NCBI RefSeq assembly: GCF_023343835.1
Contig: NC_064434.1
Span: 3,887,505 to 3,951,504, forward strand
Length of the DNA stretch: 64,000 bases
Direction of reading: 5' to 3'
From: Lagopus muta
Taxonomy: Eukaryota > Chordata > Aves > Galliformes > Phasianidae
Shown one piece after another: positions 10,575-20,010 of the stretch. The notes below the pieces were generated by a model. It was not told the DNA's origin and searched no databases. It saw only the letters and a list, made by a program, of their open reading frames with translations. A program made the translations under genes and the position numbers. Each line of letters opens with the position of its first letter. Position 1 is the first letter of the stretch.

Positions 10575-10807
10575 ATTCCTGATATGAACGGCATGGCAGG
10601 AGGAGGAACGCCACCAAAGCCATCTCCAAAGAGGCAGTGTTTGCTTTCTGGTGTGTGCAATGTCACCCTGACCTGCTGCACCCACTGCCAAAGGTGCCTG
10701 GCGCCTGGGGCCATGCTCCAGTGGGCTTCACCTCCCAGCCCCAGCCTGGACATGGGGGTGTGATGCCCCTCCTCCAGATGCACCCATGGGCACCCAGCGC
10801 CCTGCTC
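10575..10807 (-). repeat. Upstream flank of B-type gene, partner of the orphan copy
   Basis: About 233 bp directly upstream of the TATA box, nearly identical to 4284-4516 in the other orientation. It ends where a CR1 fragment begins (10808 onward). It probably contains the proximal regulatory DNA of the B gene, though no specific factor site is claimed. Confidence 0.88.
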
Positions 10808-10814
10808 TGTAAGG

Positions 10815-11035
10815 CTGGGGTGTCTAAACTGTGGATATTAGGAAACATTTCTTCTCCTACAGAGCGGTGATGCATTGGCACAGCTGCCCAGGGAGGTGGT
10901 GGGGTCACCGTCCCTGGTGGGGTTCGATGTGGGGCTGTGGCACTGAGGGATGTGGGCAGTGGGCACGGTGGGGGTGGGCTGGGGTTGCACCCGGAGACCT
11001 TTTCCAGCTGTGATGATTCTGTGATGCTATGATCA
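10815..11035 (+). mobile_element. CR1 3' fragment
   Basis: A CR1 3' end from GTGGATATTAGGAAACATTT through CAGCTGCCCAGGGAGGTGGT to a TGATTCTGTGATGCTATGAT tail. Same subfamily as 29398-29600 and 33440-33675. Confidence 0.88.
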
Positions 11036-11734
11036 CATCCATCACAGAGAATTGTTTTCAGGTTGCATTCATCCCTGCGCTGGCAAGGAGGTTCCTTGGG
11101 GGTCTTTCCCAACCTAGTGCTCCACAGCAATAGCCTGAGAGATGTTTAGATAGCTTTGTCTGAATGTCTCCCAAAAGGCTGATTAAATGAGATAAGCAGA
11201 TACCTAAATGAAGCTAAGAAAATGGAATCACACACTGTATCTGGTCAGAAATCTGTTGTGAGTCCAGCACTATACTGCCCAAGGATTGTTGTGGTCATCT
11301 ACAGAATCTATTGAATATATTCATAGATAAGAAGTTGAAAGGGACTTCAAAGCATTAAAGGACAGAATTAGCAATCCCATGGATCTTTTTGTGCCTAAGA
11401 AATAATAAAGCAAATACAGGGAAAGCTACCTTCTCTGTTCAAACAAGAGCAATTAGCTGGAGAATGCAAAACAAGGAACCTACAAAAAATATATATATAT
11501 CAGATTGCAGTGGGTCATAGGCAGAAACGAAACAAAGGAGCAATGTCATGGTGCTGGGAGGACAGAACCAACTGTTCCACATGGATAAACAACAGGAGCT
11601 GGGTTTGTAAAAGGCATCCAGCCAGTCCACGTGCTGTAGTTCATTTCAGCAGGATAAGAGCTGAAGGCTGTTGAGAAAATGGCAGGAGATTGAGTAGATA
11701 GGGCCTGTAAGAGAAGACTGAAGCCAATAGAAAG
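11036..11734. other. Unique AT-rich intergenic DNA
   Basis: No gene is recognised. It contains a short AT dinucleotide run near 11488-11500. Confidence 0.5.
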
Positions 11735-11872
11735 ATGAAGGCCAGGCTGGACAGGGCTCTGAGCACTGATGGAGCTGTGGGTATCCCTGTTCAGTGCAGG
11801 GAGTGGGAGAGATGGCCTTGAAGGGTCTCTTCCAACTCACACAATTCCTCAATTCTACAGTTCTATGACAAG
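11735..11872 (+). mobile_element. Short CR1 3' fragment
   Basis: CR1 3' UTR with GGCCAGGCTGGACAGGGCTC and GGGAGAGATGGCCTTGAAGG, then a decayed tail. Confidence 0.82.
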
Positions 11873-12524
11873 TGCATGGGAAAGAGGGCAGGAACGTGTG
11901 TTTTCAATCAATAAAACTCTCCAGCCTGCAGTAACATGAAATCTGGGGACTTCTTCAAGAAGGATTTATATCTAACTTTCGAGTTTGCATTTAACTTTGT
12001 GAGTTTTTTAATTGTTTCATATGCTCGGTGTGAAAGAGGGCTTTTTTGGGGTAATTTCCTAATAAGTGCATGCTTTACCATTGCATCCTACCCAGCTTTT
12101 GAGTCATAAAATACTGGAGAACTGGTTGGTTTGTGGGGCAGGGATAATGAATAAAATGTCCGCAAATAGCAAGCTCACCCATGCGCTGGGTAAAGGAGTT
12201 AGCCCCAGTGCTCATCAGTGGGGTGAGGAGCAACAGAAGGGGTCACGTGGAATAGGAGGTTTGCCATAGTAGAGCTGTGTTGGTTCCTGTGACACTGGGG
12301 ATGGACACACAGGCCCCAGGTCCTTCCCAAGCCAAGGCTGCTCACAGCAAGTCCTTTCTCACTGCAGCCAGCCTCTCATGGTGATGCGTCCAAACAATAG
12401 GGAGAGTTATCAGTACATCGTGGCCGTGGCTCAGCTCTGCTGCATCTCTGCCAGAGGCTGAGAAAGGCCCAAGCCCTGTGATATCAATCTCATTCTTCCC
12501 ACAGATGTCCATCAGGTCCCTCTG
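11873..12524. other. Unique intergenic DNA
   Basis: No gene or repeat family is recognised. Confidence 0.45.
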
Positions 12525-12658
12525 ACCCATCCCTGGAGGCATTCAAGGCCAGGCTGGATGTGGCTCTGGGCAGCCTGGGCGACCCTGCAATAGCAGGGGG
12601 TTGAAACCAGATGATTATGGTGGTCCTTTTCAACCCAGGCCGTTCTGTGATTCTGACA
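12525..12658 (+). mobile_element. Short CR1 3' fragment
   Basis: It starts at CCCATCCCTGGAGGCATTCA and ends with TTCTGTGATTCTG. It is truncated at nearly the same point as the fragments at 7524 and 49604. Confidence 0.85.
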
Positions 12659-12905
12659 CGTCGATCCCCCCAGTCCTGCTGCTGACAGTCCTTATTTCCT
12701 CGTGCTCTCTTCGGAGGCAGCGTGTTGAAATGGTGCCCTGATATTGAGCAACTGGACCCGGGGAAGGAGGAGGCTGCCAGCACACCTGGATGCATGCGGG
12801 AAGTTCTGGTGCTCGTTCCACAGCTGTGCGCCCGGCCACAAACAGCACAATCTTGGATGGATTCCCATGCCTCCCTAGCATCCTCCACTCGGCAGGGGAA
12901 CGCTC
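12659..12905. promoter_or_regulatory. Proximal upstream region of A-type ovodefensin copy 3
   Basis: A 245-bp stretch between a CR1 and the TATA box of copy 3. It shows no obvious similarity to the upstream flanks of copies 1 and 2, so copy 3 probably has different upstream control. No specific binding sites are asserted. Confidence 0.4.
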
Positions 12906-12911
12906 TATAAA
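12906..12911 (+). promoter_or_regulatory. TATA box of A-type ovodefensin copy 3
   Basis: TATAAA in the context CGCTCTATAAATACTGG, 106 bp upstream of the ATG. It is stronger and differently placed than the TATAAG boxes of copies 1 and 2. Confidence 0.85.
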
Positions 12912-13011
12912 TACTGGCAGCCACAGCTTCACTCCATACCACCTCTTCCCGTTGAGACCTCTGCAGCTCCTCTCTCTTCAGCCTCGCTCAGACCCCAGCT
13001 CACCTCCAGCC

Positions 13012-13854
13012 ATGAGGTTCCTCTACCTCATCTTCTCCGTCTTCCTGCTGATCTCCCTGGCCACCCCAGGTAAGAGGGCAAATGGGGCAAGATGAGCTGA
13101 TACAAACTGGGATTCGTTCATTTGAAGTGATTTAAACTCTCAAAAATATACGTATCACCATGGGAGGTGATTGCTATCACCAGGCCAGGTACATCAGCAA
13201 TGGGCTGTGAAATAAGGACTAGCTCAGGCAGATTTGAGTGAGAATAACTTCAGTATTCAGTCTGGGAATGAGCCCAGGACAGACCATTTCTCAGTAAGTG
13301 TACAGATGTGGATGAACCTGTTGGGAGCTACCAGAGAATACTCATTCAAATTGATTTCTGTATCAAGGAGCAGTCCTGGGTGTATCTGATTTACTAATGT
13401 GGCACAGCTGTAGTTGTTAATGATTCTTTCTGTGACTTTGGTCCTTCTACAGAAGGCAAAAGGTGACTTTGGGCTAAGATTCCCAGGCCTTAGGAACCCC
13501 ATTCAGATTTCACTCCTCATCCACATCTGCACCATCAGCTGGCCCTGTAGTCACCAGCAGCAGGGAGAGGGAGCTGCAGTTCGTTTCTTAAGCTTGTGTT
13601 CTTCAAGTTTCCTTCCAACTTCTCTGCTTGGGCCGTCATCCCTCTGAACAGTGCCTGTGCCTGGAGGTGGCACTGGAGGCAGCACCTTGAGCCCCAAACA
13701 CCCTGTGCTTCCCCTCGCAGGCTATGGGCAGGTCCTGAAGTACTGCCCGAAGATCGGCTACTGCTCCAGCAAGTGCTCCAAGGCAGAGGTCTGGGCCCGC
13801 TCCTCCGACTGCAAGGTGCACTGCTGCCTGCCTGCCAGCTGGAAGTGGAAATAA
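13012..13854 (+). CDS. OvoDA1: A-type ovodefensin copy 3, mosaic gene
   Basis: The coding exons are 13012-13069 and 13721-13854, with a 651-bp GT-AG intron in phase 1 at Gly-20, and encode 63 residues. The mature exon is identical in all 134 nt to copies 1 and 2, so the secreted six-cysteine peptide is the same. The signal exon (starting MRFLYLIF) differs at 7 of 58 nt, changing 6 of 19 residues. The intron is four times longer than in the other copies, and only its last 49 bp match them. The promoter and 5' UTR are also different. The simplest reading is an older paralogue whose 3' half (about 13672-14029) was overwritten by gene conversion from a copy-1-like donor. The result may be the same peptide under different transcriptional control. 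Confidence 0.93.
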
Positions 13855-14029
13855 GGGCTGAGGAGGAGCCCCTGGGGGAGAGGAGGCGCTGCAGTGGCTT
13901 TGGGAGCAGCTTCTCCATGCTCTGAGCCGCGTGTCATCCCCTCTGCTCAATAAAGAGAAAGAGAACAAAAAGATTCCTGTGTGTGTGCTGTGGTTGCTTG
14001 TGTCCCCGTGATTCCACACAGAGCGTTAG
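13672..14029 (+). repeat. Conversion tract shared with A-type copies 1 and 2
   Basis: Near-identity with copies 1 and 2 starts abruptly at ACTGGAGGCAGCACC, 49 bp before the mature exon. It runs through the exon and 3' UTR (two differences by eye). The 3' flank follows copy 1 (GATTCCACACAGAGC present) rather than copy 2, up to about 14029. Confidence 0.87.
13949..13954 (+). terminator. Poly(A) signal of A-type ovodefensin copy 3
   Basis: AATAAA 95 nt after the stop codon, inside the tract shared with copies 1 and 2. Confidence 0.85.
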
Positions 14030-14274
14030 AAGGGTATTCCAAACTCAACCCAAAGGATGACAGCCACAGCCACTGGGAATAGCCAGCCAATGGCTTGGAG
14101 AGACCTCAGTGTGTGGTTTAACTCTCTCTAAATGAAAATCTTCTGGTCTGTGAGATGAATGACTCTCCCAGTTCCACAGACTGCGTTGAGCAGATGTCTG
14201 TCATCTGTCAAAGGACTGTAGACACCCAGAGCATCAAGATTCAAGTGTACTCATTTCAAAATCAATCCTACTCT

Positions 14275-14815
14275 GAATGAATAGCAAATGCTCCTGTAAG
14301 TCCTGCTCCCCAGGGCAGATAAACCCAACCTGCTCCCAGGCAGTGCTGGAGGGAATGGTACAAGGCAGTGCCAGCATTGTTTGGTTTGAAAGGTTCATTC
14401 CCTGCCAGGGAACACAACTTACAGTGACTGCTCGGGTTCAGTTGTGTCTTGGGGTGGAGGTGCTGTGGCTGCTATTTCTTTGCTTCTCTGCAAGAAGAAA
14501 GAAGGGAGCTTATAAGCAGGAGGAGGACTGACAGTTTACACTCCTATCATTATTAGTAATAGGAGAAGGGGGGAATAGCTTTAAACTGAAAGAGGAGAGA
14601 TTGAGGTGAGATGTTAGGAAGAAACTCTTTGCTCAGAGGGCGGTGATGCCCTGGCACTGCTGCCCAGAGCTGTGGGTGCCCCATCCCTGGAGGTGCCCAA
14701 GGCCATGGATGGGCCCTGGGCAGCCTGAGCTGGAGGCACCCAGCCCATGGCAGGGGTTGGGGATGGATGGGCTTTAAGGTCCCTTCCAACCCAAGCCATC
14801 CTATGAAGTGACATG
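14275..14815 (+). mobile_element. Chimeric CR1-containing repeat, copy A
   Basis: The first part (14285-14498) is not CR1. It is joined at about 14500 to a CR1 3' end (GGGAGCTTATAAGCAGGAGG onward). The whole block recurs at 55690-56190 with only a handful of differences, including an extra 8-9 bp near 14555. The CR1 tail here ends CCATCCTATGAAG. Confidence 0.85.
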
Positions 14816-15157
14816 TAAATCACAAGCTGATGTAGATGTAAATGCTAAGACTCCTTTTCACTTTATAGTGGTAGAGATTCTAAGTAAGCAATAGAAGCAA
14901 TGCTTTTGATCATCTCTGCACTTATTTCTTTGCTATATTCTACTCACTTATGTTTAAAACCCAACATTCAGAGGGTTTAGGAGAATAAGAAACTAGGACT
15001 GACTTGCTGATTAATTTATCTGCAGAGCGTGGCTTCCATATCCCTTGGATATACTGATGAGTAGGAGACACCTGGGGAATGGTGCTGGCTATCTGCATTC
15101 AGGCAAGTGAATTAAGCCACAGCTGATTAGCTTCAACTAGTGATCTTGCTTTCAGAT
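14816..15157. other. Unique AT-rich intergenic DNA
   Basis: No gene or repeat is recognised. Confidence 0.45.
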
Positions 15158-15235
15158 AGAATCATAGAGTGGCTTGGGTTGGAAGGAAACGTACAGATCA
15201 TGCAGTTCCAACTCTGTGCCGTGGGCAGGGACTCA
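15158..15235 (-). mobile_element. Very short CR1 tail fragment
   Basis: AGAATCATAGAGTGGCTTGG and following bases are the reverse of a CR1 3' end. Confidence 0.75.
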
Positions 15236-15738
15236 GTATATGAGAGCCAAGCACTGTTTGACAGTAAAGAAGTGGGAGTGGTTGGAGTGTTAGCTAAATT
15301 AGAGATACACAGAGATCTTCTGCAGGAAAGTTATTTCAGCTTTATAACACCTTTCTTATCCACTGCCACGCTACTCTGCATCCAAGTAGAGGATCTATGT
15401 CCTGACATACTGTTGAGAATGCATATGGTGGCATTGGCCCATGGACTACCAGTCCTTCTCCAGAAGAACACTCTCATCCTTGTCATTCTGACACTCTCCA
15501 TCACAGCCAAGCCACGGCCCCACACCCAGGGGCTGACTGTGCCAGCACTGCTCTGAACGAGTCTGCACAGCCCCACCTCACAGAACCACTGACAAATGGG
15601 TGCAGAGTGGGTGCCTCATTGTCAGATGGCCACTGGGTTGGAGTGACATAATATCCCACTGTGTAGCAAACAATATGTCCTTGGACAGCAGCAGAGTCAC
15701 GCTCCTCCTTAACACTATCCTTTCTGTCAAGGAATGTG
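15236..15738. promoter_or_regulatory. Upstream region of the eight-cysteine B-type gene
   Basis: Unique DNA up to the TATA box. It has no visible similarity to the duplicated flank of the other B-type gene, so the two B genes have separate upstream sequences. No factor sites are claimed. Confidence 0.35.
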
Positions 15739-15744
15739 TATAAA
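15739..15744 (+). promoter_or_regulatory. TATA box of second B-type ovodefensin
   Basis: TATAAA in GTGTATAAATATC, 101 bp upstream of the ATG. The predicted start of transcription is near 15765-15772. Confidence 0.82.
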
Positions 15745-15839
15745 TATCAGCATTTCCAGCCTTATTTCTAGAAACGGATTCAGGCTCTCTCTGCAAGGCT
15801 GCATCCCAGTCCTGCTGTGGTCCTGGTGGCTGTCCAGTC

Positions 15840-16292
15840 ATGAAGATCATCTACGTTGTGTTTGTTGTTTTTCTAATGGCCCTGATGGCCACCCCAGGTA
15901 AGGCGACAATATAAATGTATAAATGAATAAACCATAGAGGAATAAAGGCAAAAAAAAACCCAAACCCCCCAGACTTTTCCAGGAAAGCAGGTGTGGGTAG
16001 GGATATTCTGTAGAGATTTTCTTGACCAGGGTCCATTCCTAAATATCAATTTGGAGGTGGATGTTTATGGAGATTGTTTTCTGTGCGGAGGTGGAGTTTC
16101 TGTTCCAAGAGACCACGATGAGACAACAGATGCAGACTTAACCCTCTTCCTTTCTTTTCTACAGGAAAAAGCCAGTCAAAAAAGTGCTGCGGTAGGTGTT
16201 GTTCCAGGATGTGCACTAAAAGAGAGAAGGAGGAGCATACTGAAGACTGTAGGAGCCCATATTGCTGCCTGACACACAGGAAAAAGAAGTAG
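15840..16292 (+). CDS. B-type ovodefensin with eight cysteines
   Basis: The coding exons are 15840-15897 and 16165-16292. The 267-bp GT-AG intron lies in phase 1 at Gly-20, as in the other four genes, and the acceptor follows a strong pyrimidine tract. The product is 61 residues: a 19-residue signal peptide starting MKIIYVVF, a GKSQ junction, then a very basic peptide ending HRKKK with net charge about +8. Six cysteines fit the B spacing exactly (C-x3-C-x3-C-x11-C-x4-CC). Two more, at positions equivalent to T and Y of the gene at 9811-10478, give a CCGRCC cluster. Eight cysteines would allow a fourth disulfide. The B-type spacing, exon layout and map position support an ovodefensin. Its function is inferred only; whether it has been named elsewhere is unknown to me. 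Confidence 0.85.
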
Positions 16293-16383
16293 AGCAGAGA
16301 CTTTTGGTGATGGGACAAAGAGGGAAACGGTGATGTTTGCAGTAATTCCTTCTCGTTTCGTGGCAATGAAGATTGGTCCTCTC

Positions 16384-16389
16384 ATTAAA
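16384..16389 (+). terminator. Poly(A) signal of second B-type ovodefensin
   Basis: ATTAAA, the common variant signal, 92 nt after the stop codon. Confidence 0.7.
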
Positions 16390-16399
16390 AAGAGCAGCT

Positions 16400-18028
16400 C
16401 TTACTCTGAAGCATGTTATGCTGTTTATTGTCTTCCAAAAACTCGTGTGCAGGGCATCAGGATAGATGGGGTAAGTCCTATCAGATAAATCCATGTTTGT
16501 AAGTGGAGATATGGTCAAACACAGGAACTGCATTTTCCCATATCAGCCCCATCACGACAGGAGTCATACTTGAGCTCCTTAGCAGTCTGTTCATGTGAGG
16601 TTGTGCTGAAAGCTCTGGTGTCCAGGCTTGTAGGTGGCCCATAAGCCATCTTTGGCTTGTGGGACCAAAGACTCCTACATAAGTTTCTCTTCTTCTGGCC
16701 TAGACAATCTGAATCAACAGCTGAGACACGATCCTATGAAGATTACAGTTTCTGTTCCCAAACACCTTTCCAATTTCTTCAGAAAATGTCTTCAATATAT
16801 AAGAAAGCTTATGGGCTTCTGAGATTTTGTAGCTCCAACTCTCACACCTTTGCATGGCCAATACATTGGAAACCAACTCTGCAAAAGATCTGTATCCCAT
16901 GATGCTTCCTCCCATTCTTCCTCCACTATTTGTCAATAGAGATAACAAGAGTCTTATGAAGGGCTATTAACTACTGAACAAACTGCTGTTCCAGTACAGC
17001 AGCAAATTCCTGTTAAAGCCTTTGTTTTGGACTGCAGTAGAGCCTTGATCCTGTACCCTCTGTACAGATGAGCGAAGCTCTCACCCATTAAATGGTACAA
17101 GAACAGGACTGGAATGAGGGTATGGAATAGCTGCTACCACATTGTGAAATGCCTGTGCTGTGCTGGGGAATTGAGCAAGAGAAGAGAGATACAATCTGCC
17201 ACATCTCAGACAGCAGACTGAACCCAGTCAGGGGTGGGGAAGTATGAAAATGGTGCTTCACCTTCTGTATCTACACACTGCCACCTCAATGAAGTGTTGT
17301 CCCTGAATGGACTTCACTTTCTCTCATCAGCAGTCTTGTGTCATTAGCCCCCGTGTTCTCCAGATTAGGGTGTCCCTCTTTGCATGAAGGAGGAAACAGC
17401 TCATGGCATTCCTGCTGAATCAAAAGGAAACTCTTCCCAAGAAGACAGTGTGGGGAACTTTCTTGCCAGCTGCTCATCCTTGGCCAAGGCAGTAACAATG
17501 CTAGCATATCATCATTTCTTTTTTGCCTTCATTTCTTCTTAGTCTGCATTCCTGTGGCCGTGGTAATTGCTTTGAGGAAGGGAGGAACATCGCTCAGGAT
17601 GCTGGGAGTGGGAATCAGGCCTGCTGCATGCACCCAGCTTGCTGGTGCTTGCTTCCAGCATGCCAAAATGTACAGCAGACAATGATAATCTTTTAGCAAC
17701 CATGGAGACATCCTGGGTCAACAAAGCCTACTGTAGATCTAACTTGGATGCAGGTGTTAGCAATGCTCTTCCTCTTTATCTGAGATGCATGAAGTCAGAA
17801 ATACCCAAAGATGCTTACAAAGGCAATTTGCAAGCTATTTCCAGCTTGGCCAGTGTTGGTGCAAAGCATCCCAGCAGCCTTCATCACATCCTGACCACCA
17901 GCAGGCCATGTGTGAGGCCAACCACAGCCACTGCTAGCTCCTTAGGCTTTCATGTTGATCTTTGCTGCGGCTATAGCATTTAATTGCCTGGGAGAACTTA
18001 GGAGCAATCTCTTGCAAGAAGTTATTTG
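16400..18028. other. Intergenic DNA right of the ovodefensin cluster
   Basis: No supported gene. One stretch (17543-17696) follows an acceptor-like pyrimidine tract and encodes a short cysteine-rich frame; it is discussed as a weak candidate defensin relic and is not called as a gene. Confidence 0.45.
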
Positions 18029-18240
18029 GTTCAGGTTGGATATTAGGAACAACTTCTTGTCTGAAAGCACTGACACAGGCTGCTCAGGGAGGTGATGGAC
18101 TCACTGTCCCTGGAGGTGTTAAGAAAAACCTTGGGGATGTGGCACTGAGGGACGTCAGCAGGCAGTATGGGTGGTAGGTGGATGGTTGGACTCGGTGATT
18201 TCAGAGATCCTTTCCAACCTAACTATTCTAGGATTTGGGA
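18029..18240 (+). mobile_element. CR1 3' fragment
   Basis: CR1 3' end with TTCAGGTTGGATATTAGGAA, GGATGGTTGGACTCGGTGAT and a decayed tail. Confidence 0.87.
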
Positions 18241-18399
18241 TGTAGAATGGGAAAGAGGCCACAGCAGCTGAGCTGCCTTGTTTCTCTAAGGCTGGTAAAC
18301 TCATACAAATGGAGTTGGGGAAATTCGGCTGAAGATTTTGTATTTACTTTCTATTTGGGTCATTCAGTAGATTTCCATAGGCTGCAAATGTTATCTTCA

Positions 18400-18595
18400 T
18401 CATCAGAGGGTGGTGGGCATGGCACAGGGCTCCCAGGGCTCCCAGGGCCTGAGGTGCCAGAGCTCAGGGAGCATTGGGATGCTGCTCTGAGCCATAGGGT
18501 TTGGGTTTGGGTGGTGCTGTATGGGGACAGGGGTTGTCTTTGTGATCCATGTGGGTCCCTTCCAACTCTGGATATCCTATGATTCTATGAAATGT
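18400..18595 (+). mobile_element. CR1 3' fragment, second subfamily
   Basis: CR1 3' end carrying CAGAGCTCAGGGAGCATTGG and GGGTCCCTTCCAACTCTGGA, ending TATGATTCTATGA. Confidence 0.85.
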
Positions 18596-19049
18596 TGCAG
18601 CAGCAACCTTAGATGCTGGGTCTGCAAGCTCAGAGGAACTTGGATCACACACAACCAGGAGCCAAACCCCAACTCTTCTCCCAGGAGGAGGCAGGAGTGA
18701 TAACTTCTCACAAGCAGATTCCAAGACTAGCAAAACACCAAGAGCAGGGCCAGAGACGTGGATTTAAAAGCCCTCTGCAGCTTTTGGGCTCTGTGTCCCA
18801 TGGGCTGTGGCAGCTGCAGTGTTGGAGTCGAGGTAGGACACGTACCTAAGGCTCGGAGTCCAGCCAGCTGGCGAGGAGGAAGATTTGGGGAAGGCTGCCA
18901 TCTTTTGGATGACTGCAAAATAACGGAGCCTGCTCAGGAAACGCTGCTCACGATCCCGAGTTGATGCCCCAGCCTTCTTTTTGGAGGTACTGATGTGGGC
19001 GATTGAAGATGTTCTTGCTCTTCTCTTGCCTCCCACAGACTGATCCAGA

Positions 19050-19480
19050 GCTTTATTTTAGGGCAAATAGGATACGACCCGAAAAAGATACGGGGCTCCC
19101 TATCCTTGCAGCTAGGTGGTCTCACTGCCTCCCTTCACTCTTCCACCAAAATCTTCCAGCAGGCTGCAATTGCCGCACAGTCTCTCAGCCCCTGGTATGG
19201 AAGCTGTGACACCAGTCACCTTGGTTCTACACTCAACATAAGTTGCCCCCTGGGTCCTTTCCATCACTCTCTCGTCAAAAAGCCTTACAAAGTCCCAGCT
19301 GCTCCATGGCCTCAAATGCGTCAGAGCACCTGCCCTCCTGGTGGCCCACTTTCCTGCAGATTAAACATTTGTCTAATGGCCATAAGCTGCTTAAATATGT
19401 CTTGGGCAAAGCCCCTTATGAACTCTCCCAGAACGAATGGATCCCTGCTGGGACCACTGCCATGCCCCCACGCTGATGTG
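19050..19480 (-). pseudogene. Decayed endogenous retrovirus fragment with a nucleocapsid zinc knuckle
   Basis: On the minus strand, 19326-19367 encodes a 14-residue CX2CX4HX4C motif with Gly directly before His, the pattern of a retroviral Gag nucleocapsid zinc knuckle. The frame closes soon after the knuckle. Just upstream (up to about 19450) the best coding-like stretch is in another frame, so at least one frameshift is present. A C-x2-C half-motif without the His lies further downstream. An AATAAA on the same strand at 19052-19057 could mark an old LTR. No protease, polymerase or envelope is visible. It is an old, broken insertion with no intact protein. The family cannot be assigned by eye. 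Confidence 0.5.
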
Positions 19481-19664
19481 TTTCTTAGGGATTGTGTCAT
19501 TTTTTCTCTCCCTTTTGTGCATCCAGTCTGCTTATCTGCTTTCCATGGGCAGGAAGGAGGGAAGGATTTGCTGCCTCGTGGACAAGGGAGATGACCTGCA
19601 AGGTGTCATGCCCATATGGCCAGACATCCCTTTCCCATCTTTCCCTGTCTCTTCTGTATATCAT

Positions 19665-20010
19665 ATCATAGAATCACAGAATCATAGAATCATAGAATCA
19701 TAGAGTCATAGAATCACAGAATGGTTGGGTTGGAAGGGACCTCAAGCATCGTGAAGCTCCAACCCCCTGCCACATGCAGGGCCACCAACCTCCACATTTC
19801 ACAGCAGCCCAGGCTGCCCAGGGCCCCATCCAACCTGGCCTTGAACACCTCCAGGGATGGACGGGGCATCACAGCCTCTCTGGGCAGCTGTTCCAGCACC
19901 TCACCACTCTCTAGGTAAAGAAATTCCCCGTGATAACCAACCTAAATATTCTTCCTTCAACTTAAAGCCATTTCCCCTTGTCCTGCTGTTATCTATTATT
20001 TCAAAGAGTT
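19665..20010 (-). mobile_element. CR1 3' fragment
   Basis: Five or six tail repeats of the AATCATAG type lie at 19668-19720, followed by a CR1 3' UTR almost identical to 1-240. Same subfamily as 1965-2972 and 56815-57050. Confidence 0.92.

Noticed and set aside
10620..10720. Cysteine-rich translation on the plus strand within the duplicated B-gene flank
   Set aside because: It is antisense to a promoter flank, has no fitting spacing, start or splice context, and is explained by CTG/TGC-rich sequence.
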